Part shown: positions 4,660-8,319 of the stretch, one piece after another | Numbering within the stretch: the stretch's first letter is position 1 | Layout: every line of letters starts with the position of its first letter | Assembly (NCBI GenBank): GCA_031265535.1 | Contig: JAISCO010000023.1 | Span: forward strand, 1-8,319 | DNA from: Spirochaetaceae bacterium | GTDB lineage: Bacteria > Spirochaetota > Spirochaetia > Treponematales > Breznakiellaceae | Length of the DNA stretch: 8,319 nucleotides | Direction of reading: 5' to 3' | Program-made: the position numbers and the translations under genes | The notes under the pieces: model-generated | Told to the model about the DNA's origin: nothing | The model's database searches: none | Seen by the model: only the letters and a program-made list of their open reading frames with translations

Positions 4660-5874
4660 CTAATTCGTAAAATATATTATCAGTTCCGCAAAGAATACAT
4701 TCAGCGCTATTCCCGCGGCAATAACAAGCCACGCCGATATTTCAAGAAACAGGGCTTTTCTGTTGTATATGCGCGAAATAATTTTTGGGTCGCCCGGAAG
4801 CAGTCCATAAGGAATAAATGTATTGACCGGTTCGCATACCGTACTACCCTGTATCATACCCGCAATATACGGTATTTGTCCTTTTTCAGGTTTATTGCCC
4901 GGAATAAGCCTTGGTATTTTTACGTCTGAGCCGGCCTTATCGGCGCTTGCGCTATCGACGGTAACGCCGCCTTCATAAGGGCGGCAGGTATATTCAGCAC
5001 AGTCTTCTTTAACTTTGTCCGCGCCGCTGTATTTTAACGGCAGCAACGCCGTATCACGAAAAATGCGGTACAAACAGGCGCGCCACCATAAATACCGGTA
5101 AAAAATCGTGAATACGAGTCCGGGGGGCAGAAGCGGAAACAGGGGGCCGAAAATGGCGACAATAGCAGACAATACTGTGACGCGATAGACGGGACGCGCA
5201 AAAAAAAGTTGGGCTATCCACATAAGAGAAAAGAATCCGCCTATAATTGAGTATGGGGTTATCGTATTCCAGTATTCGGATTGATACATTCCGGCACGTA
5301 CTACTCCCGCGCTGAGTGTACGCTCGGAACATTCATAAAAAATAATAAGCAGCGGATGTTTTCTTGATGAAATGAATGTCTGCTGTCCGTCTATAATTTT
5401 TAAGACGCCGCCTATAAAAACTTTAGCTCCCGCCGTCAATGCCGAGACTTTATTCCAGTTTAAACGGCGCGGCGACGCCGTGTTTATGTCGAAATCGTTT
5501 GCGTCAACATGTACCTTTTCGTCAATATGCGCATCCCGTTTTTTTTCGGTTAGAGGCATCATATATGTTTGGGCATTTTTCAAAGAAACGGGCGCCGTCA
5601 ATTTGTCATTTTTTATCCATAAAGTATTATTGTTTGTGACAGATTCAAAATTCCCTATAAAATGATATTCGCCGTTTTTATTTTGCCGCAGCAGCGTATA
5701 ATTAAGCAGCGGTTTTTGGCATAGATAAGCAAAACGTTCACGGAAGCCGCGCCAGTTATGACGGCTGATAAAAACTCCGGCAAGCGGAATAAGTGCGTAC
5801 CAAAAAACAGCGATAACTATGATGAGTACTAGCAATTCAAGGTTACTCAGATTATAATTCCTCCTGTAATGCAC
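4660..5874 (-). CDS. Membrane protein of unknown function
   Basis: I do not recognise the family. The 404-residue frame has an N-terminal membrane helix (about 14-36). It is followed by a polar, beta-rich region (about 40-205) with repeated short hydrophobic strands such as AKVFIGGVLKIIDGQ and HPLLIIFYE, two adjacent helices (about 208-226 and 230-258), a second polar region (about 265-375), and a C-terminal helix (about 379-400). Such a layout suits an envelope-anchored protein. The longest frame starts at GTG 5874 with no binding site and overlaps the ATG of the divergent hydrolase gene by six bases. A perfect AGGAGG at 5860-5865 lies nine bases before an in-frame CTG (5850), which would give the natural-looking start (M)SNLELLVLIIV, so the true start may be CTG 5850 or the TTG at 5835. 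The TAG at 4660 is immediately followed by a repeat. Confidence 0.75.
   Translation of the reverse strand: MHYRRNYNLSNLELLVLIIVIAVFWYALIPLAGVFISRHNWRGFRERFAYLCQKPLLNYTLLRQNKNGEYHFIGNFESVTNNNTLWIKNDKLTAPVSLKNAQTYMMPLTEKKRDAHIDEKVHVDANDFDINTASPRRLNWNKVSALTAGAKVFIGGVLKIIDGQQTFISSRKHPLLIIFYECSERTLSAGVVRAGMYQSEYWNTITPYSIIGGFFSLMWIAQLFFARPVYRVTVLSAIVAIFGPLFPLLPPGLVFTIFYRYLWWRACLYRIFRDTALLPLKYSGADKVKEDCAEYTCRPYEGGVTVDSASADKAGSDVKIPRLIPGNKPEKGQIPYIAGMIQGSTVCEPVNTFIPYGLLPGDPKIISRIYNRKALFLEISAWLVIAAGIALNVFFAELIIYFTN
5853..5865. promoter_or_regulatory. Shared start region: AGGAGG (minus) and TATAAT (plus)
   Basis: AGGAGG on the minus strand (5860-5865) is the only strong ribosome binding site for the membrane protein gene and argues for a start downstream of GTG 5874. 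On the plus strand TATAAT (5853-5858) ends ten bases before the hydrolase ATG at 5869, which has no Shine-Dalgarno sequence. This spacing would fit a leaderless or nearly leaderless transcript. No good -35 is visible, so the promoter is tentative. ATTATAAT is its own complement. Confidence 0.4.
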
Positions 5875-6519
5875 GAAAAAATTGTTGTAGGCGCTCTTGA
5901 AACTAATTGCTGGCTTGTCCCGCTGGACAGCGATTCATCTGCCGCCGTAATAGACCCGGGCGGGGACGCGGACTTAATCATCTCTTGTTTAGAGCGCCGT
6001 AAACTCTACCCAAAGTATATTTTACTTACTCACGGGCACTTTGACCATATTGCCGCGCTGCCTGCCTTGTATAAACACTACTCCGGTAATGGGCGCGCGC
6101 CGTTGGTCGCCGTCGGTAAGGACGACCTATTGTATGTCGGCCCGGATGCCCTTGCCGCGCATAGGGCAAGTTTTACAGCCGCCGCCGGGAATTCATACTA
6201 TATTGATCAACTCTGGGAACCCATGCCGGACGCGGATATTGTTTTGAATGACGGGGATGCTGTTGAAATGTTTACAGTGCTGCATCTGCCCGGACACACC
6301 GAAGGCTCCGTTGCCTTTTTCGACAAAAAAAACAAGCGCCTTTACGCGGGCGATACGCTTTTTATGGCGGGAGTAGGCCGCACCGACCTCCCCGGTGGAG
6401 ATTTTACGGCGCTGCGGAAAAGTCTTGAACGTCTTTTTAAGCTGGACGGAGATATTAGTGTTTATCCCGGCCACGGCCCCTCAACAACGATAGCTCAAGA
6501 AACATCCTTTTTTCAGTAA
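5869..6519 (+). CDS. Metallo-beta-lactamase fold hydrolase, glyoxalase II-like
   Basis: The 216-residue protein is a cytoplasmic metal-dependent hydrolase of the GloB/YcbL group. The metal ligands are all present: HGHFDH (55-60) gives His55, His57, Asp59 and His60; LPGHTEGS supplies His143; GDTLF supplies Asp162; and YPGHGPSTT supplies His202. The N-terminus VVGALETNCWLV and AAVIDPGGD (25-33) are typical. The product ends soon after the last ligand, as in the short YcbL-type enzymes that lack the glutathione-binding C-terminal domain. The substrate is therefore uncertain: a thioester such as S-lactoylglutathione or another activated thiol is possible, but not shown. Start ATG 5869 fits family length although no ribosome binding site precedes it. 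The gene is divergent from, and overlaps, the membrane protein gene. Confidence 0.9.
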   Translation: MHEKIVVGALETNCWLVPLDSDSSAAVIDPGGDADLIISCLERRKLYPKYILLTHGHFDHIAALPALYKHYSGNGRAPLVAVGKDDLLYVGPDALAAHRASFTAAAGNSYYIDQLWEPMPDADIVLNDGDAVEMFTVLHLPGHTEGSVAFFDKKNKRLYAGDTLFMAGVGRTDLPGGDFTALRKSLERLFKLDGDISVYPGHGPSTTIAQETSFFQ

Positions 6520-6644
6520 GCGTCCACCAATGGGTTTCAATGTGTTTTTCGCCAACGTAAGCTTGTTTGCGCAGTTGGGGACGGAAAGGTTCATTCGCCG
6601 GTTCCACCAGACGGCGCCTGCCAGCAATTCTAAATTTCACGCTA
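6520..6644. repeat. Spacer with copies of two dispersed motifs
   Basis: CCACCAATGGGTTTCAAT (6524-6541) resembles CCACCAGTGGGTTTAAAT at 1088-1105, and CTTGTTTGCGCAGTTGGGG (about 6561-6579) resembles CTTGTTTGCGCCGTTGGGG at about 1392-1410. The shared order shows that the spacers at 1088-1410 and 6524-6579 carry related repeat material, shortened here. No terminator with a T run is visible after the hydrolase stop. Confidence 0.6.
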
Positions 6645-6667
6645 TACTAACAGGCGAAAGTATTTGC
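6645..6667 (+). repeat. IS630 left terminal inverted repeat
   Basis: It starts TACTAACAGG and ends TATTTGC, and matches the reverse complement of 7864-7886 at 16 of 23 positions. The preceding TA is the target base pair. Confidence 0.8.
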
Positions 6668-6692
6668 TCAAAATAAAATAACATGATATAAT
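6664..6692 (+). promoter_or_regulatory. Predicted promoter of the IS630 transposase
   Basis: TTGCTC (6664-6669) and a perfect TATAAT (6687-6692) are 17 bases apart. The -35 overlaps the inner end of the left inverted repeat, a layout used by many insertion sequences. An AGGAGGGG follows at 6709-6716. Confidence 0.6.
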
Positions 6693-6819
6693 AGGGTAAT
6701 AAGGCTATAGGAGGGGATTGCTCTTATAGAGTAGAAAATGTATTGCTGCACATAAAGAGATTGAAAAGTCTGTTTCAGACTCTGACTGTATCATAAAAGC
6801 CATTGTCCAGTTTCTTCAA

Positions 6820-6966
6820 ATGTTTATGACTGAGACGCTTGCTAAAAGACTTGTAAGCATGGCGCTTATTGCCGCCGGTATATCGAGCATCCGTATTACC
6901 GAAGCAACAGGACTGTGCCGGCATAGCATCTGGACGCTTAAAAAACATGAACAGCGGCAATATTGA
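6820..6966 (+). pseudogene. IS630 transposase, N-terminal helix-turn-helix part in its own frame
   Basis: Read from ATG 6820 this frame gives MFMTETLAKRLVSMALIAAG, then ITEATGLCRHSIWTLKKHEQ and a stop at 6966. That is the DNA-binding helix-turn-helix of an IS630 transposase. The same frame is open back to 6730 and encodes AAHKEIEKSVSDSD, so the original start was further upstream, perhaps near the ATG at 6738, which is now in another frame. The strong AGGAGGGG at 6709-6716 leads only to a TTG followed by a stop three codons later. After HEQ, dropping one C near 6954-6955 would join directly to GNIDDIFVAG in the catalytic frame. Confidence 0.75.
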
Positions 6967-7858
6967 CGATATCTTTGTAGCAGGGCACGGGAGCGGCAGA
7001 CCTGGAAAAGTGGAAGGCTTCGAGAACGCCATTGTCGAAGAACTGGAAAAGAACAACTATCACACACGTCAGCAGATAGCGGACATGATATTAGAGAAAT
7101 TCGGTATAAAAAAAGTCTGTTTCAGCAGTCGGGAGGTTTCTAAAAAAAACGGCATAAGGCGGCTGAAAAGCGGCTCGATACCCGCAAAAGCTAACGCTTC
7201 AGCCCAGAGAGAATTCTACAACACCATTTTGCGGCCGGTGATGTTAAAAGCGATGGCGGATAAATTGACGCTGCTTTTCTTAGACGCTTCCCACTTTGTC
7301 ATGGGCTGCGATTTTCTAGGGTATATATACGGTAAAACACGCAAGTTCATCAAAACCTTTTCGGGGCGCAAGAGGTACAATGTTCTTGGGGCGCTGATTT
7401 TTGTGACAATAAAGGTTACTACTGTTGCCAACGACACATACATCACAGCGGCAGAGGTCTGCGAAATGCTGAGGAAAGTTGCCGCGGAATACGCAATGAA
7501 ACCTGTGCATATAGTGCTTGACAACGCTCGCTACCAAAAATGCAAAATTGTGAGTGATCCGGCTAAAGAATTAGGGATAGTGCTTCATTACATACCCCCG
7601 TATAGTCCGAATCTGAACCTGATAGAGCGTCTTTGGAAGCATGTCAAAAGCCGGTTATGCTCTAAGTATTATGACCGGTTCGATAATTTCAAGGGAACGA
7701 TAGACGCAATTATTGGAGAGACCGGGAAGGGAATCAAAGCACTTATTGACAAGCTCATAGGCGAGTCAGTCCAGATATTTGATACCCTTGTTCCCATCAA
7801 TTACAACACCTTCGCCGTTACAAATGTAGATAAGAAAAAGGCCGGCCTTGTTGCTTGA
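6869..7858 (+). CDS. IS630-family transposase, catalytic part
   Basis: The enzyme cuts and joins DNA at TA sites for the element it lies in. The catalytic triad is intact: Asp139 in LLFLDASHF, Asp218 in IVLDNARYQ and Glu253 in PPYSPNLNLIERLWKHVK, with 34 residues between the last two, as expected for IS630. Residues 1-24 of this frame are a shadow of the helix-turn-helix frame, so genuine sequence starts near residue 25-30. Residues 82-91 (VCFSSREVS) are also out of frame: read one base over, 7113-7142 gives SVSAVGRFL, the normal second DNA-binding segment, and the frame returns at the A8 run 7142-7149. Two opposite indels in A tracts thus cancel out. The protein as read is probably impaired. 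The true product would span about 6738-7858. Confidence 0.88.
   Translation: MPPVYRASVLPKQQDCAGIASGRLKNMNSGNIDDIFVAGHGSGRPGKVEGFENAIVEELEKNNYHTRQQIADMILEKFGIKKVCFSSREVSKKNGIRRLKSGSIPAKANASAQREFYNTILRPVMLKAMADKLTLLFLDASHFVMGCDFLGYIYGKTRKFIKTFSGRKRYNVLGALIFVTIKVTTVANDTYITAAEVCEMLRKVAAEYAMKPVHIVLDNARYQKCKIVSDPAKELGIVLHYIPPYSPNLNLIERLWKHVKSRLCSKYYDRFDNFKGTIDAIIGETGKGIKALIDKLIGESVQIFDTLVPINYNTFAVTNVDKKKAGLVA
7108..7149 (+). other. Compensated frameshift between two A tracts in the transposase
   Basis: A7 at 7108-7114 and A8 at 7142-7149 flank a segment whose conserved reading lies one base out of the main frame. One A fewer in the first tract and one more in the second would restore KSVSAVGRFLKKNGIRR without altering the flanks. 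Confidence 0.7.
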
Positions 7859-7863
7859 GTTCG

Positions 7864-7886
7864 GCAAATATCATTGCTCGTGAGTA
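7864..7886 (-). repeat. IS630 right terminal inverted repeat
   Basis: The reverse complement starts TACTCACGAG and ends TATTTGC, pairing with 6645-6667. It is followed by the TA duplication at 7887-7888. It also supplies the last codons and stop of the truncated gene on the minus strand. Confidence 0.8.
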
Positions 7887-7981
7887 TAGTTGCGCGAAGC
7901 GCAACTAACTCCTAGTGCATCCATCGGTACAATATCATAGCGCAGTTTGTCTCTGTCAAATTTATGGCTTTCTTTGTTCAT
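7871..7981 (-). pseudogene. 5' stub of a phage-type dATP/dGTP pyrophosphohydrolase gene
   Basis: Only the first 24 or so codons look genuine: MNKESHKFDRDKLRYDIVPM followed by DALG. The pattern KFD-x2-KLRYD-x2-P-x2-AL matches the start of the dATP/dGTP diphosphohydrolase N-terminal domain found in phages, which continues with a KVLTYGA...KYG region that is missing here. GAGGAGGT at 7988-7995 stands six bases before the ATG, so translation signals are intact. After DALG the reading enters a 9-bp hairpin (7887-7907) and then the IS630 end, stopping at 7871. The ATG overlaps the TGA of an upstream frame by four bases (ATGA), the coupling typical of tightly packed phage operons. The identification rests on a short stretch. 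Confidence 0.5.
7887..7907. repeat. 9-bp hairpin adjoining the IS630 end
   Basis: TAGTTGCGC (7887-7895) pairs perfectly with GCGCAACTA (7899-7907) around GAA. Its first two bases are the TA used as IS630 target. It may be an older repeat that already interrupted the pyrophosphohydrolase gene. Confidence 0.75.
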
Positions 7982-8178
7982 CGAAATACCTCCTCATAAA
8001 CTTCCAAAAAAGTTATCGATCGAAGTATTTCAACAGGTTTGCCATTTTTTACATACCGTTCCGGGAAGATGAGACACAGGCGCAGATACAACGTTGACCG
8101 AAAGCACCTTACGGTGTTTTTATATGGAGATTTTCTGGAAGCAGAGAAAATTACCGCGCAGTCAAAGACCAACGGCAT
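7978..8178 (-). CDS. Short reading frame coupled to the pyrophosphohydrolase stub, probably a gene remnant
   Basis: The 3' part (RYVKNGKPVEILRSITFLEVYEEVFR) ends in a TGA that overlaps the next ATG as ATGA, and the next gene's ribosome binding site lies inside its last codons. That arrangement suggests the end of a real gene. The 5' end as read (ATG 8178) falls within the IS200/IS605 terminal hairpin and has no properly spaced binding site, so the original start has probably been removed. I recognise no domain. The segment around 8101-8121 carries a weak CACC/GGTG hairpin. Confidence that it is expressed is low. Confidence 0.28.
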   Translation of the reverse strand: MPLVFDCAVIFSASRKSPYKNTVRCFRSTLYLRLCLIFPERYVKNGKPVEILRSITFLEVYEEVFR

Positions 8179-8187
8179 AGCCGGTGG
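8169..8187 (-). repeat. Imperfect subterminal hairpin of the IS200/IS605 element
   Basis: CCAACGGC (8169-8176) pairs with GCCGGTGG (8180-8187) around ATA, with a single A-G mismatch at the fourth pair. TnpA of this family recognises such imperfect hairpins near each end. A second, overlapping hairpin GGCTT/AAGCC (8186-8199) lies between it and the gene. Confidence 0.6.
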
Positions 8188-8212
8188 CTTGAGGAAGCCT
8201 CCTTAAAGGGGG

Positions 8213-8319
8213 CTAAAAATTTAGATGCCCTTGCTCTCCCGTCTCTAGTTTCTCTTGGTTCTGGATGTACTTCCGGATTTGTTTTTCATCCAATCCCACT
8301 GTGCTGACACAGTAACCTC
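8213..8319 (-). CDS. IS200/IS605-family transposase TnpA, C-terminal end (partial)
   Basis: The last 34 codons of a gene entering from the right edge read GYCVSTVGLDEKQIRKYIQN, then QEKLETGEQGHLNF and a TAG at 8213. The motif (F/C)VSTVGLDE followed by I-R-Y-I-QNQEK is characteristic of the C-terminus of the small HUH transposase TnpA of IS200/IS605 elements. That enzyme excises and inserts the element as single-stranded DNA using a catalytic tyrosine. The HUH motif and the tyrosine would lie outside the window. No TnpB or RNA-guided partner is visible here. Confidence 0.8.
   Translation of the reverse strand, partial: GYCVSTVGLDEKQIRKYIQNQEKLETGEQGHLNF

Larger units (their letters stand above)
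6645..7886 (+). mobile_element. IS630-family insertion sequence, complete ends
   Basis: The element is 1242 bases, the usual size for IS630. It is bounded by TA at 6643-6644 and TA at 7887-7888, the target duplication expected of this family. The terminal sequences 6645-6667 and 7864-7886 are inverted repeats matching at 16 of 23 positions, including TACT at the outer end and TATTTGC at the inner end. It carries a D34E transposase whose reading frame is broken in several places. It sits between the hydrolase gene and a truncated phage-type gene. Confidence 0.85.
8165..8319 (-). mobile_element. IS200/IS605-type element, right end, runs off the window
   Basis: It contains the 3' end of a TnpA gene and, downstream of it, an imperfect subterminal hairpin, the arrangement of IS200/IS605 single-strand transposons. 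The left boundary given here is approximate; the exact cleavage site cannot be read without an empty site. Confidence 0.65.

Noticed and set aside
4417..4929. 170-codon plus-strand open frame
   Set aside because: More than half lies antisense to the membrane protein gene and the rest crosses the hairpins at 4625-4656; no binding site or domain.
8101..8121. Terminator-like hairpin with T run on the plus strand
   Set aside because: The stem relies on four strong pairs plus A-T pairs using the T run itself, and no plus-strand gene precedes it.
8213..8319. Possible RNA-guided TnpB/omega-RNA system next to the IS200/IS605 end
   Set aside because: Only the TnpA C-terminus and an end hairpin are present; no TnpB sequence is visible within the window.

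Overview
The window looks like an accessory, repeat-rich chromosome segment from a spirochaete, most likely Treponema or a close gut-associated relative. This rests on a short lipoprotein with a loose spirochaetal lipobox and a Gly/Ser-rich tail, on many spurious-coding dispersed repeats of the kind seen in gut treponeme genomes, and on IS630, IS200/IS605 and UPF0236-like insertion sequences lying between ordinary housekeeping genes. The assignment is inference; no marker gene fixes it.

Layout from left to right. Positions 1-1011 (minus) hold the 5' part of a transposase gene with an internal stop and a frame break; its ribosome binding site sits in a perfect hairpin. Positions 1012-1566 are non-coding and repeat-filled. 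Positions 1567-3010 (minus) are a two-gene unit: a CDP-alcohol phosphatidyltransferase (PgsA-like, lipid synthesis) followed 10 bases later by an RsmB/NOP-type RNA cytosine-5 methyltransferase. Positions 3011-3379 are again repeats. Positions 3380-3799 (minus) encode a small lipoprotein. Positions 3800-4659 are 860 bases of repeats, hairpins, a 14-G tract and a 103-bp inverted-repeat element. A four-part membrane protein of unknown function (4660-5874, minus) and a glyoxalase II-like metallo-beta-lactamase fold hydrolase (5869-6519, plus) start head to head.

From 6645 the window becomes mobile DNA. It holds a complete IS630-type element with 23-bp terminal inverted repeats and a TA target duplication, whose transposase frame is disturbed at several A tracts. 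Next is the 5' stub of a phage-type dATP/dGTP pyrophosphohydrolase gene, translationally coupled to a short upstream reading frame. Last is the 3' end of an IS200/IS605 transposase with its subterminal hairpin.

The housekeeping genes do not form one pathway. The most distinctive signal is the non-coding layer: at least four families of short palindromic or tandem repeats recur between genes, abut stop codons and in one case enter the 5' end of a coding region. I see no defence system, CRISPR array or RNA gene, and no convincing new multi-gene system.
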